The notes beneath the pieces are model-generated. The model had not been told where the DNA came from. It was given only the letters and a program-made list of their open reading frames with translations, and made no database searches. Below, piece by piece: positions 45,733 to 58,749 of a stretch of 64,000 nucleotides of DNA. The DNA is from Marsupella aquatica (lineage: Eukaryota > Marchantiophyta). Position 1 is the stretch's first letter. Every line of letters starts with the position of its first letter. Where the stretch lies: the NCBI GenBank assembly GCA_973895155.1, contig OZ316897.1, positions 18,228,001-18,292,000 on the forward strand. The letters are read 5' to 3'. Made by a program: the position numbers and the translations under genes.

Positions 45733-48700
45733 ATAGATGTGACACGGGTAACGTGTCACTTAACCGAACCCAGGTCGTAGATTAGGTCTTATACGGTCAT
45801 TAGGACCGTAGCCGTAGCGTAGAATAGCACGTATAGTCGTCTCTTGCCATTATGAATAGATTAGGAGTAGGTTAAGTTGACCGAATGATTACGAATTTTG
45901 GAGGAGGATTATTACGCGCGATCGAGGTACAATGGCGGCAACAAAGTAAAAATCCGTTAGGAGCATCACGCTTGGACCGAGGCGCCGACTTTAGCTCATT
46001 ATTAACAACCAAAACGGCCTGGCCTTCTCACGCTCGGGCTCATCCTGGCGCCTCCATAAGAGAGGAGCTGATGGCACTGTAGGCCATTTGCTCATTTCTA
46101 CCTTTCGGAATTTGCGGACGCTGCCATTCACTCGCCTTTTTGCTCGAATCAAGCTGACCTTTACAAGGAGATTATTGAGAGATAAGAGCGGGTTGTGGCA
46201 AGATTTAGTCAAGACAAGGAAGGCCTCCACCAGTAAGCAGACCGAACAGCGAGAACGAGGACTCGACGAACCAGACTACAAAGGTTAGTATGACCCTTAC
46301 AGTCTTGGGATTTTGGACCTTGTTTGGCGAGGTAGGTGCTAAGTTCTCTGAGACTTACTGGTACTCTTGTCCCGAGAAAGCCGCTTATGAACAGAGATAC
46401 GCAAAGCTGGTGGCCAAGGTAGCACAGGTTAATTGCGAGAAGACAGCCATCACCAGAGATTCCAGCTACAACGAGCTGCGAGACTATATCACCGAGCTAT
46501 ATCTCAGCGAGGAAGGGCTTAGATCGGTAGCAGAGGCGATTCTTGAAGTCCCCGCAAAGTTCTTTAGGCTGAAGGGCAGCCAATGGCTTACTCAATCGCA
46601 GCTGAAAGGCGCCAAGAAGACATCAGCAGACAACGAGAAGCGGCGCGTGACCTTACGTTCCTCGGGGAAACGTCCAACGCCTTCAACTGGGATATGGCAA
46701 CACCAACACCACCAGCGCCTCAGCTGATGACCACCGGCGTACCACCAAACCAGTCCCAAGTTTGCCCCGTGAAAAACACCAAGTGTTCTTCGGGTTCCAA
46801 GCAAGTTAGTTCGCATCTTGAGCAGCGTTCTCGTAAGCGGGCAAGAACGACGTCGGCCCCCATATCGACAACATGAACCAACACCGCTCCTGCACCTGCC
46901 TCGACAAACCCCCCGGCCAACCAGACCCGACGGCCCCCGGATAATCCCAAGTCTAACTTATTACAGGTAATCCGCGTTCTTGAGGTAGTCTGGATCGCGA
47001 TCAAGAAACTCAACCACGCGGACTATCTCAAGGAGCATCAGTTAGAGCAGTTCGCTCACTTGCTATGGAGACCGTGCGCGGTCGAGCCAAAGGAGATTTG
47101 TGAGTTCATCTCCAATTTCAACACCGACGCATCGACCACTAAGGTTTCAGGGCAGACCTTATCACTCACGGAGCATCGGTTGGCATAGATCTTCTGCCTG
47201 CCAAGCGGGCCGATGTCGGTTGAACTCCAAATTCAGGATAAGGAGTATACACCTCGGCACTTCAAACCCGAAAGTAAGACGGACAACGGATACAAGCAGG
47301 GGTCGTGCACCAACCTAATCTGCATGGAGCGGCTTAACTTCATACGGACTACCCTACACATGATTGAGCCACGATCCAAGATTTCCCTCTGCACGATCGT
47401 GTAGGTGGAACAATACAAACGGCGGAACTGGGCCCAATTCTTTTACTGAAGGTTCTCGGGAGAGCTTAAGCGGGCTCAAGGAGGTATGGCTATTGGGGGG
47501 AAGACTTACCTGGGAAGTCATATCGCCATCATCCTCGCCTGGTACAAAGCACGGCGGGAGGCCAGGGGAAAGAATATGGCCACCTCAGCCCCGACTAATG
47601 TCACCCCCGCCCCAGAAGAGGCAACCTTGAGCGCGTGGACTACCGTCCCTCGGGCAAACCCCAAGCCGGAAGCCCCGACTAATACTCCGTCACCTCCTCC
47701 TATCAAAATTCCGCCGCCCCCTTCCATCGAGCCTAAACTACCCGCAATACAACCACCCCCAATTCCTCCACCACCTGAAGAAACCTTCCTCTCCCCAACG
47801 CAGACTACGGAGGAGATCGTTGCCCCGCCCTATAAACCACCGGTACCCGAGAGGATGGGGACTACCAAGTAGCCCCAAGGACCATGGCCTACGACCTGGT
47901 CCAGAAGTTTAGCCAGACTATGTCTGGGGAGCTGGCAACGTACATCGGACAACAAGTCTCGGCGTACTTTCAACTAGCCTTCTTCATGTTAGAGCACCAA
48001 CCACGGATCGTCGGCCGCTTGGAAGAAGAACTCATGGCAAAGGGGAATGAGATCGGGCGACTCCAAATGCTGGTGGAACACCTCAAGGAGGAGGCCACTA
48101 CCCGCCTCGAGGAGTTAGTCCGCACCGTCAGACAACGAGACGGACTAACCCAGGAGTTGAGCGGGGCACAAGCAGATCTCAAGAAGCTGGATGACACCGT
48201 GCTTCAGTTGCGCTCAGAATCCTCGGCTCGGGTTACTAGCCTAACCGACCTCAACAACCAATTCCTGCAGGTAGCTCAGTAGGTGGCTAGTCTCTCCGCC
48301 GAACGGGATAAATTATTGGTGCAGGACCAGACCCATCACGACTCCATTAACCAGCTCAACCTGGAGGTGGCTTGGCTCTAGACAGAAGCCGATGAAGCCG
48401 CAAATGAGGCGGAGGAGGCGGTGTGGGACAACAAGGCCTTGCAGGACCATGTTACCCTGCTCGTCCTCCAGCGGGGAAAAACTGGGCCCACCTCTCATCA
48501 AGGCGGCTTGAGGTCTCGCCCCGACAGGGGGACAAACCCTGGTCCAACCACAGCATGCACGTAAGGGGTGGTTAGCGAAGGGTGGAAACAGGCGCCGCGC
48601 GAGGCAGTGAGTCAACGACATCTTTTGGTTAGGCGTGACGACATAATAGCCGTCATTAGGCGCCGATTAGCGGCAGTAGGAAGAATTAGGACCAAATCAG

Positions 48701-49550
48701 TTAGGATCAGCCAACGTAGGATGGAGTCCATCAACGGACTAGATTTTGTCAGTAGGCTTAGCTGCTGCCATTCCGGTCGGCACCCTTGGCATCAATGGTC
48801 AACCAGTCAGGGCGGCGCGGCCAGTTAGTCAGAGGGTAGTTAGTCAGTAGGTATTACCCCGAAAGGTAGTATCCTCCAGTTCCCTTCCGCAACCGTAGTA
48901 TTTAGGCTTTCCCTTCCGCTATGGGGAGCGAGAAGGCTTAGTTATCTTAGCAAAAGAAAAGGCGAGACATGGGGAGTCCCGGCTGAGCAGGGTCAGAGCG
49001 CACCAAGGAGTGAGAGCTAGAGTCGAGCTTGCTGGGCAAGTGCGAGGCGGGGCCTCGTAGAGATTGGGCATCGACTGCCGTTGGGCCTGCTGACCCCCTT
49101 AGAAGTCGAGTCAACCATGTAAACTGATGCTTCGCTGAGTAAATGTAGTCTTTTCCCTCTAATATTTCCGCAAGTAACTGGTATTGTGTGTATGCGTTGT
49201 CTGGGAAAAGGCGCCATTTCAAAGGACGTACCGAGTGCAGACTAATGGTAGGGATTGCCACCCATTGCATGTCACAAGGTTCTATCGCGTCGATGGCTTG
49301 AAAGCCCCAAGCCGGGAGTTAGTTCGAGTCACTAACTGTGGGAATATTCCAGCGGTGGAAAACAAATATACCTATGACTAGTACAAGTTGCGTAAGTGTT
49401 ATACCAGTAAGTATATTGCCTTAGCCCAACTAGGGGCTAATTGAGGCCGCTACACACCTCCTTGCCCGAACCCTCACCCCTACTGGTGGTCGACGTCGCG
49501 CCATGGAGCTAACCTGGATTTAAGGCCCGGGTTAGGGACGCGACAATAGA
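45733..49550 (+). mobile_element. LTR-type retroelement inserted in the transposase, 5-bp target duplication
   Basis: The 3808-bp insert (45738-49545) starts TGTGACACGGG and ends GGGACGCGACA, so it has TG...CA ends. The 5-bp repeat ATAGA flanks it (45733-45737 and 49546-49550). Removing the insert and one ATAGA restores the transposase frame to its stop. These are marks of integrase-mediated LTR-element insertion. The interior carries gag-like fragments but no reverse transcriptase, RNase H or integrase motif, so it looks non-autonomous. I could not align a 5' LTR to a 3' LTR; only a weak resemblance (GTCATTAGG and neighbours, about 45799 and 48653) is visible. Confidence 0.8.
46290..48408 (+). 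pseudogene. Gag-like fragments of the inserted retroelement
   Basis: Open segments in changing frames cover 46290-46727, 46583-46876, 46880-47190, 47213-47403, 47486-47872 and 47884-48282. They encode a helical N-terminal region, a middle part with FIRTTLHMIEPRSK and QYKRRNWAQFFY, a Pro-rich linker (PPPIKIPPPPSIEPK) and a coiled coil (EEELMAKGNEIGRLQMLVEH and on). Stops and frameshifts separate them. The order of structural domain, Pro-rich linker and coiled coil suggests a capsid-like protein of a plant retroelement, but I recognise no specific family. Confidence 0.5.
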
Positions 49551-50141
49551 GGTGGACCAGAAGCACGGGAGGCTTTGATGGACCATGTAGGATAGTGCTG
49601 ATTGCTAAATTGGGCACTGTACATATCAATTTTTGAATTTTAATACAATGCTTCTATTTTCAGAAGCATCCAGAGACCATTCATGTCTATTTTGCTCTGA
49701 TTTTACAATTGGATTATAAGCATGGGCTATTTTTGATCCTAGATCATACTGTGAATTATATTTCCTAGTATTGTTCACCATTTCATTCAAAATATTTTGT
49801 ATGCATCAAATCTTTCATTCATAGCACATCAAAGTACTCAGATTGCAAACAAAAAAACATTGTTCAGTTGAAAATTATGTACATTGAATCTATCACTTGA
49901 AAATACTCTCACCAAAATTGTGTAATCTATGACTTCAATATACTTTTGCCAAAGGAAACGTTCTGATATTGGAAAACTTGTTGTGTCCATGATGATCCTC
50001 TCAAAATTGTGTCCATGATCCTCTCAAAATTTTCCTCTGGTTGTTTAGCTTACTGTTTCTCCCTGTCTATAGAACTATAGGATATCTGTCCATATATGTT
50101 ACATAGATAGCATAAGAGAATTCAACATCTGAAGCATCTGT

Positions 50142-51056
50142 TCACTGTCTCAATCCATCAGCAAGGTAGCGAACAGAGTCAGCAATGAATGCAAGAGCAT
50201 TCGCAACATCAATCCCTGTTTGATGAGCAGATCGAGTTGCTTCAGCTTGAGCAGCCAAAGTGTCTTCATTTCGCTTGTTGCTAAATGTGAGAAGTTGATT
50301 GTGCTCCTCCCTTCTTGCCACACGATCCTCCCCAATTGCTTTCACAAAATGTTCAGTGACTTTGTGCATCTCATCTCAAGTCCGCTTAGATGCTTGTTTT
50401 CTTTTCCACCCTCTAGTTGTTGATGGGCCAGAATCCCCCTGTCCAGTGACAGAGGCTGGGCTTCTTCCCACAGGGCTTGGGTTGGGGGAGTTGGTGGGTT
50501 GAGATGGTGTGGATCGATTTCTACCAGTCTCAGCAGCAGTTGGCGGATCACGGGTGGTTGATGGTGGCCCAGCCATGGATTCCGGAGTCATGCCTGATCC
50601 TGGGTCCATGGATTGACGGACAACTTCTTCTGCTTCAGCATCTGCTGTGCTATCCACATATTGATTCGGATCTGGATTGACAGCTCTATTTGTGGGGACA
50701 AATACAACCATAGCCTCATAAATATCTTCCTGGAATGTAGTGGGCAAGCCTCTATCCTTCTTCTCAGACCTTGACAACTGAAACTGAAAATATCCATCGC
50801 CACCAGAGGGAGTGTGGGCCTGGAAGTCATATATCTTCTTGAAATCAGTCAACAATGTCTCCCACCTTTTCTTGCACTGCTTCCAACCCCTTGGAACATT
50901 CTTGGTCTTGCACATGTCTTCAATTTCCTTCCACCTCTGTTCAGCTATTCGAATTCATTCTCTAGATGAGTCTAGCTGAGATTGATCTTGCTGGTATTTA
51001 TTACTGTCCACCAAGACCAGAAGTTCTCTGGTGTCCCATTGAGCAGTTCTTGCCAT
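50142..51056 (-). pseudogene. Trihelix/Myb-like DNA-binding protein of the Harbinger element, two in-frame TGA
   Basis: One minus-strand frame of 305 codons runs from ATG 51054-51056 to a stop at 50142. It is broken only by TGA at 50955-50957 and 50376-50378. It encodes a trihelix/Myb-SANT-like domain (QWDTRELLVLVDSNK; AEQRWKEIEDMCK; GWKQCKKRWETLLTDFKKIY), then GGDGYFQFQLSRSEKK, a Ser/Pro/Thr-rich linker and a helical C-terminus (EEHNQLLTFSNKRNEDTLA). In PIF/Harbinger elements such a protein binds DNA and helps the transposase into the nucleus. Its position in the same element on the opposite strand fits that role. Both stops could come from CGA by C-to-T change. Confidence 0.8.
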
Positions 51057-51930
51057 TCAATCCTCTGCCATCTGCACACCATAGAATTCAAAGGTTCCAT
51101 ATAGCTCAACTGAAGTCTGTACATAGTTTTCAGAATTCTTTTAATTGTCTTTACATTCTATTTCACTCAATTTCAAAATCTACCAACACACTGCACTGTC
51201 TATCTGAATATGTAGCATAGTCTGAGGTTTTGTGAACAGGACTGGAGGCTAAATTTAAAGGTGGGAGATAAAGACAAGGACTCTTTGCTATATGTAGCAA
51301 TAGATTGCAGTGTGTATCATAACATAAATTTGAATGCTTCGTGGACAGGATTTCTCCAAGAAAAATTGAAGCTTAACAGGAATCATATTGCAGGACAACA
51401 TTCAGGACAAGATAAATCACAGAGGATTCGTAGATTCAAAGTACTTTCCAAATGAATTGACAATGGTCCATATTGATATCAGATTTCTGGGATAGCTCAT
51501 ACATCGGAATTAGAATGCCTTGGTGGATTCATGAGTTCTTCTATTCAGCCCACCTCCTTTGCCGATTGATTAAATCTGTTGTATATTCAATTCACCTCCA
51601 GAATCATCCGTAGAGCTCTCAATCCAACTGCGATCATTCAGAAATTTTTTTATGAATCAGTCTACCACGATTGCTCAGCTATGGCGGTTGCAGCAGCAAC
51701 AACACTAGCTATGGTGGAAGCAGCATTGGGGACCTTGAAACAACAAAAAGCTATGGCGCGCGCGAGCTTCTAGAGTTCTATGCAAATTTCATGAGGCGGG
51801 AGGGAGAGAAAGGCGGACATCGCAGCACGGCGTGAATGGAGCCGGGTCGGGCCGGTCGCTGCAGTCAGGTCGAGCAGATTTCAGCCGGGTTGGGCGACGG
51901 CTTTTTACCACCCACAGGCGATAGCTTTGG

Positions 51931-53025
51931 CCGCATGACTGGGGCATGCCCGTAGCCCTCAAGGGGCGATGGCACCCCGCAAGGAGTGGGTGGGCTTGCC
52001 CTCCTCCTTGCGCCCTGATACTCCCGCACCCCTCACTCCCTGATACTGCCCTGCATGGCAGGCAACCCACTATTCTTGGGGCATCCATGCAACCCCCTGC
52101 TCCCCGATCGTACCATCATGGAACCCTGCTCTTACAGTCCATGATTTGCAAGAGGAGATCGGTTACCTTTTACATGGGCATCCGATGAAGAAATAATCGG
52201 ATGGACTGATTTGCGATGTTGTGGGCATGGCACTTTCCGTTTCTTAAGGAATCGGAGATTTCAATAGTCATCCGATTGTCGGTATCCGATGGTGTAGCCA
52301 TGGCATATTGCGATTCTTAGAGGATCGGATCGGTGGTTTTTTCGCCGAATATTTTACAAAGCCATCCGATGGGGAGAGAGTCAGAAAAATGGGTCAAAAT
52401 GTACTAGTGTCGTCCCTCCAAGACATGCCCATGGCCCAAATGACTAGCTTGTCCCAAAGCTTGTCCCAAAGTGTTGGGACTAGCCCAGTCCGGGTTGAGA
52501 TCCTGACTCTCATAGCTTTCCTACTGGTCCATTGAACTAGGATCATAGGGGCATGGGACACTTGGACCTCAACTCCCAGACCTAGTTTGCAATGCCTCCC
52601 CAACACAAGTGGGGGAGACATTGCACCAAACACGGATTGGTTGTTGTTTCTGCAAGATCGACAATCAAACAAAATCTAGCCCTTTGCAAACTGTGAGAAC
52701 CAAAGTCACCCCAAACCCAGCCAATATTAGGAGGTAGCTTTCCAACGCACCCAAGAAGTCCTCTAGCGGACTTCCTGTTGAAGAAATATTGTTGTTTTCG
52801 TTTGGTGTCTTCCCTTAGTAGCGCAACTGTTGCACTTCACAACTTGGGCTCGCCCCTCGCTCACTAAGTGACACCACTTCTCTCATATATGTTTCTGAAA
52901 ATCTGCTATCCCCGGATCAACTTTGGTCCCTATTTCTGGCCCCCCACCAGGACTCTAACCACTTAGTTGACGAGGCACATAGCTAACTTGCTAAGCCCAT
53001 AACGTTCTTGTCTTATGCATCCATA
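51931..53025. other. Unassigned DNA with repeated CATCCGAT motifs
   Basis: Between about 52160 and 52375, short imperfect repeats of CATCCGATG and its complement ATCGGATG alternate with GGCATGGCA(C/T) stretches, a possible degenerate internal duplication of about 80-90 bp. No gene recognised in the rest. Confidence 0.4.
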
Positions 53026-55257
53026 GATGAAGTGCCTTAGCCCATTATGATCGGGCCAAATGATGTGGTGCTCATGCCCGGGCCCTCACAACCCATCGTC
53101 CGTTGAATGTCCCGGGCTGCACAACCCAAGTGGGAACCCAAGCCCCGCCAATTCTCATGCATTAAGCGTCTGTTCCACATGAACTAAACTTGTTGCACTT
53201 AGGCCCAAGATGAGCTTTTACTCAGGCCCTCAAAACTCAGAGTCCATTTAAGGAACCAAACAGCCCGCCCTAAGAACGGTTTTCTCATGGCTTGACCAAC
53301 TCATAATGTCTGTTACACCATTGTGAGTGCTATTAGAGTATATCATGTTGTTTGAGTTTAGTCCTGAGTTTAGTGCTTTCATATGTGTGCTATATGACCC
53401 AATAGGGTTCAGTAGGGGGTTCAGTTCACGTTTGGAGGGATAGTTATCCCTTGTGGTGGCTTGAAGGCCTCATCTTTTGATGTTGAGCCTTCAAGCATCA
53501 GCTTTGGCAGCTATGGTGTGGCCAGCCAGATCTGAATGCATAAACGTGGATGTGGGTTTTGGAATATGTGTGGTCAGATTGGGCATGATCGATTGTGTTT
53601 TGTTGGCGTCAATCGGAGCTTGATTCTTTGGAAGATTATTGTGGGTTTTGGACATGTGTGGACATGAGTCTGGCTTGTACCTCATTCTCTTATGTTTGTT
53701 GTGTCTATGTTTGGATGTGTGTGATATGCAATATATGTTGTGTAGGTAGCAATGTGTATGCACATGACACGCCAGTCCAAGGCCCTTGTGCGAAACCCTA
53801 GCTCCGCGCACCACCTTTGCTAGTTTAACGCTTCTTTGCTCTCAAGTCTGCTCATATTTAGTCCCTTTCGGATGACCATCCCAGCGATTGGACCATAGAG
53901 GAGCTCGGCACCGGAGCTAAGTGGTAGAGTAGTTGAGTTCTGCGACTAGCTTTGTTGCGCCTCTGACCCAATTGATTTACCAAAAACTCTACTTGGCCCA
54001 AATCTTTGAGTTTGACTTCATTATTCCCTTGCAAGGTTAGTCAGGAGGGTCCATGACATATGTCAACCAAGGTTATGACAAACAACCTACGTATACTAAG
54101 AACATACAAGCCAACAATATAAGAGGGGTTTTATGGGGAGGAAATGCACAGTTGGGGCCAGTCTAGAGAGAACAAGCAAACCAGGCCCAATCTCAACCCC
54201 ATTTTGGCCCCCCAATCTGTCCTCACCCCTACTTTGTTACATCAACAAGGGTAGATTGCAATTCTATGGCAGTTCATTCCATACCCCCAACAAACACAAA
54301 AGAGACTGACCATCACTAGAGGGGTTTGATGATAAAATACAAGCTGACCCCAAAATGGGTTTGTTTTTTCCTTTAATTTACTGCCCCTTGTTGATTAATT
54401 TTTTTTGCCGTCCCAAGGTTAGTTTTCTTTCTCCCAAATTTGTGTTTCTTTACCTCAATCCCCTATGTCATTTTTCTGTCCCTCTCTCTTGTTTGATCTT
54501 TTCCTCCCCTTGGAACTTGATGAAGAAGGGAATGGAAGGGAGGTTTGGGACCGAGGGCATGCAGGTGTGCAAGTTGTTGACGCTCTGGCCCACTTTTACG
54601 TACACATGCAAGGCAAGGCAAGGCAAGGCAAGGTACCAAATTCATGGGGTTTTTACTCAAACTCTAAATAATAATTCTGTTTTTTTTGTGTTAGTGGTTT
54701 CTGACAGCTAATTTTCAGGTCAACATTAATCTTTCATATTGACGATGTCATTATAATTTGACATCAATTTCCTTCCAACAATCTTTCATTTAGATATGTG
54801 CATTGCACATGACATATGACTTGCCTCCTGTCTCCCTTCCTCATTCACTTGATCCTCCCCTCCCTTTCCAACATTCCTCTGCCATCTTCATTGCCCACCA
54901 TATTTGTGCTTACCATGTGCCATTCAGCATTTCTTAGAGCATTACGCAATGTTCACATGTTTGTGTGTCTATGAAAATGATCTATGTCTATTTTACATCC
55001 AAGTTATGCCCTCCCTTTCACAATACTCAATTTCCCCTCTCTCAATGACTTGCCCACTTCTGCTTTAGTCCATGAATAATCAAGAGATGCTCTCATCCAT
55101 GAATGATAGCAGACATTGTGGTAGATGCAAGGTTACTAAGCATGGTACATAAAACTCTCCATCAAGGAGATTTGAAAACTGACGTCCTATCAAGGCAGAG
55201 GTTTGGTCTAGCACCCCGTTTTATATACTTTTAATGTCAATGTGATTGTATATCCAA
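53026..55257. repeat. Second copy of the unidentified 31-33 kb repeat
   Basis: It closely matches 30954-33134 from AGATGAAGTGCC on. Unlike the first copy it has a (CAAGG)5 tract at 54609-54633 with about 40 bp of neighbouring sequence. There is no recognisable protein in it. Confidence 0.75.
54609..54633 (+). repeat. (CAAGG)5 microsatellite
   Basis: Five perfect pentanucleotide units, absent from the matching place near 32530 in the other copy of this repeat. Confidence 0.9.
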
Positions 55258-55270
55258 TATTGTAGGTGGA

Positions 55271-55672
55271 TAATATTATTATTATTACTACTACTATTTT
55301 TTAAATTAAAATTTATTCCACGTGAACCCCACAGATGGGGGGAACCAGCAGGCCCAAAGGCAAGAGGGAGCCAAAATGGCAAAGGACAACAGCCTCGAAA
55401 AGCCACAAAAGACAAGTGACCCTAAAAGGACCAGCAATCCCACACCACTACGATAATGCAATACATTGCACCAGCCCACCAGGAGCAGAATCAGCCAGCC
55501 TGAGTACTCACAGCCTAATACAGGAACATAGTCTTTCAAAGCCACCAAAAGTCACAGTCTACCAAGCGGGAGAGCAATACCCAAAGTCAGGAAACACTAG
55601 CCCAAAAGAACAGCAAAGCACATCGTCTCCGTCCAACAGCAATAGTAGCAGAGCTCAGCCACAACACCACCA
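55271..55672 (-). mobile_element. LINE 3' end, second copy, cut at 55672
   Basis: It is the same LINE 3' untranslated region and AT-rich tail as 33150-33563, in the same orientation. The match stops at about 55672 (CACAACACCAC), before the coding part present in the other copy. The duplicated segment therefore breaks inside the LINE. Confidence 0.8.
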
Positions 55673-56024
55673 CCCTCTAGGCCGTTGCCAACAGTCTGCC
55701 CATTTCGTATGACAAACTTGCGTCTTATTTCAAGTGGCTCTCTCAGGGCACAAGAAGCGGGAGGAAGCTCCAGTGTTCTGTGAGAAGCAAATATGTAACC
55801 CTACAGCGATATCTGACAAGGCAGCACCCATTGAAGAATCAACTGAAAAATATGAGCATGTAAGTCGATGCTTCCAATCTTTAATTTGGCTTTCGTTTCT
55901 TTCCACAATTTGTAAGAAAACTTCAAAGCAATACTATTGATGTCCTGCAGGAATTCTGAGTCTGTATTCATTTGGTGACATTGTTTCACTTCATCAACAT
56001 TTGTGTCTCGTTGGTGTAATATTA
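55673..56024. other. Unassigned DNA between repeats
   Basis: A short stretch between the LINE remnant and the start of the right-hand mosaic. No feature recognised. Confidence 0.35.
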
Positions 56025-58745
56025 TTTCCAGCTTGACCACTTCATTAATGGAAACGAACCCGTGAGTAACCAACTACAGGTGTTGCAGTCGTTGGTCTTA
56101 TTTCCTCGTCTCTATCAAGCTCCTGTAGCGTAGTCTGCTTCCTGTACACTCTTATTGGCTCCAATGTTTAGGAACGTCGAATGGGACTACTTCAAAGAAA
56201 TGAATTTTTGTTATTCGTTTCCCAACTCTGCTAATTGGTCTCTTTTGTCACCACCTAGCCACCCTGTTGCTGTTGTGTTCTAGGAAACACATAATTCGTC
56301 TTTGCGATTCTCACCCATGAGAATTGACTGAACGCTCGAAGTCATCTTAACCCAGTGCAGCTCCAAATGGATTGCACCATACAATGGCTGTCTTGAGAAA
56401 ATGTTACTGATTGATCAGATACTTGTCCGCAAGAGAATTTTCTCTCTTGATACAGTGATGGAGAGATCTAATTGGCATTTGATGTTGTGACATGTTGTTT
56501 CTCTTGTTTTTGGATCAGGGGACCAATAGACATCGTAGGATTTGATTCAGCAGGTAGGGGCATATGGCAATGTGATCGGAGGGCTGAGAGCTAGACAGCA
56601 CAAAGGAGCTGATTGGTGATGTTTGTGAGGGAAAGCTGGTTTGTGCAGACTGCATGGAATTTTATGGCCAGGAGGTGACAGCCTAGTGCAGAATGAGGAC
56701 TCTCTTTAGTATGTCCACTGAAATAATTGCTTCTGTTTAATTTGTAGGGATTCAGGAATAAGACTCTGGAGATTGAAATATATTGGTTACACGAACGAGC
56801 AGGTAGGGTGGCCGACCTTTGCACCGAATTCGATTTGCAACCCTTTTCAAATTGGCGTCCCTTGGTGGCGAAATAAAGCAAGCTAGGTTTGACTTCGACA
56901 TCAGCCTAGAAGATTATTTGGACAAGAGCTACTACATGACTACTATGCTGCTTGCCGCCAACCATCGTCAGGGGAATGAACAGACGTGGCTGCGACCAGG
57001 TGTACGAATGTGGGTCTGGCTTAAAGTCGTAGATGTCTGTTTGGGGGTTCACCTCGGTCTTCAGAACAGGTTAGTAAGCCAGGTGGTACCGATATGGTGG
57101 CGCCGAGGGAAATCTGACAGGCGGTGTCCCTTGTGCATTTCAAAAGTGAGTGGGAACTAAGAGAATGGATTAGCTCAGAGTTGAACAAATATGGCTCTTT
57201 AGATACACGCTGCCAATGCCCAATTTGAAGAGGTGTAGAGGTATCGAAAAGGCCCGACCGCTCTCACAATAGAAGAGTGACTTTGAGACTTACTTGCGGT
57301 CTTAAACAAAATATCTTTGCGGCACTATCTTTGGTTATATCTTTGGAATTCTTTCTTCTGCACGCACTGTCATGGAGATTATCGTGTAAATCCTTCTTGT
57401 TCAGACCCCTGTTCGCTCTTTTTTGCTCCACAACAGACACTCCTAGAGAAAAGGTTGATGGTGAGAAGAGGAAACTGGCTTGTACGAGGATTTAATACTC
57501 GCAAACATCGTCTACTTAGCCTGTGCAAATTGTTCGGTTTGGAAACTGTTATGGTCGCTCAAATCGAACTTAAGAACATTATATTTTTGTCATTTGCTAA
57601 ACTCTGACATTCATCAAGTTGGAATCCTAGGTCGCTGAGGATGTCACGGCAATTGCTTGTTGCATCTGTCCCGGTGTTACAGAACAAGGATCCTCATCGG
57701 ACATTAGAGATGTCATCTTGGACAATTGAAGACCTGCTCTCAATTGCTCGACTGCTGGACTTTCAAATGTACTAGTGCGCGTCAATCAGGAAAACAGTAA
57801 CAAACGCAACAAATTCTCTGGAAGTGCTATGATGCATGCCTACCATATAGTTGCGCATCTGTTTTTCGACAACTGTCATCCGCTTTGAGAACTCAACTGA
57901 TATGACTTCTTCCTCGAGTCTTCAATACGTAGAGAGCGGAGCACATGATATTTAGGCGAAAAGCTTCCATAAGACATGTTTTACAAGATAGTCACATGCA
58001 TAAGGGCGGGCAACCAATGTAGTAATAATTTTACAAGTAAATAAAATTTTCACTCTGAGGAAAGTGATTGTCTATCTCTTCGTTAACCAATCGTGACCTT
58101 TCTATTCGACAAGTGACAATTGTTTGATTGACTTGGTCGATTTGTGAGAAGCGTCGCAGCTGAGGTTACGGAATCCAACGCTTCAGAAACCGGAACTTCC
58201 CCGAATTGTAAGCTGGTCAAGAATCAAAACTAATAGTTCATACAATTAACTGTACAACTGGAAATACGAGTTATACCTAGAGTAGGCAATGTTTTCGTCG
58301 TGGACTGTAGCTGCCTTGGTGCAGACGGTAAGTGTCTGTAGTGCCAGAGATCTGCACAGTTTGATTTTAGTTTCCTTAGTCAAGAAAGTTTCTTTCCACC
58401 TTTTTTTGTGAATTCGGAAAACTCCTTTATTTCGATTTCAAAATGACGGATACGTCATGCAAGCTGTGTCACGGATCTGTCATCCTTTGTTCACTGAGTG
58501 GTCTACATTTGCAGAGAACTAAAAAATATGAAGTCCGGCTTATCTTAGTCTGTAGGTGATCCCAGCTGGACACCAAGGCTAGAACAGTACTATAGGACTA
58601 CAGTCCGTTCAGGAGGACCTTCGCGAGGTCGTGGACAGTTTAGTCAATGGGAATATGCCTTGCTGCCCTTGGCCGGTCACTTGGAATCGATTAGCAATCT
58701 ACTTTCGTTTTTTGCCTCGAAACCGAAGCTCACCCATCGGACCAA
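56025..58745. repeat. Right-hand mosaic, part 1
   Basis: 56025-57300 is a diverged copy of 13330-14560. 57277-58140 is a close copy of 63146-64000. 58165-58380 and 58550-58740 resemble 17700-17890 and 18590-18790. No frame is conserved across all copies, and no gene is recognised. Confidence 0.6.
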
Positions 58746-58749
58746 CTTT

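Larger units (their letters stand above)
44339..49595 (+). pseudogene. PIF/Harbinger DDE transposase, broken and split by an insertion
   Basis: The reading frame starts at ATG 44339 and has features of plant HARBI1-like transposases: RTRQRLITWIDETPWEDP, then after a TAA at 44795-44797 the same frame gives RQVALALRRLATRD and LGELFGVSKSYAVK (helix-turn-helix-like). A frame change near 45060 leads to AIDGTHLPIELPFGED, with the first catalytic Asp at 45141-45143. More stops follow at about 45292. The C-terminal part (45459 onward) has FNYKLSSTTMCVERSFGGFK and CCVLHNLFIDRND. At 45738 a 3808-bp element interrupts the gene, and the last codons resume at 49551 and end at TAG 49593-49595. The enzyme would cut and paste the element; it is dead here. 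Confidence 0.85.
43612..51930. mobile_element. Degenerate PIF/Harbinger DNA transposon with nested insertion
   Basis: PIF/Harbinger elements move by a DDE transposase helped by a separate Myb/trihelix-like protein, and both are present on opposite strands (transposase from 44339, helper 50142-51056). Limits are tentative. The left end (GGGCCAAAG, 43611-43785) and the reverse complement of the right end (about 51690-51930) share imperfect similarity. Both have GGCCAAAG, GCCC(G/A)AC...GGCTGA...TGC, GCCATAGCTT and CTTCCACCATAGCT, in the same order. I could not find a clean terminal repeat or a 3-bp target duplication. Without the 3.8-kb insert the element would be about 4.5 kb, a usual size for this group. 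Confidence 0.7.

Noticed and set aside
45738-49545. Possible 5' and 3' long terminal repeats of the nested element
   Set aside because: Only a weak local resemblance between about 45799 and 48653; not enough to annotate LTR boundaries.
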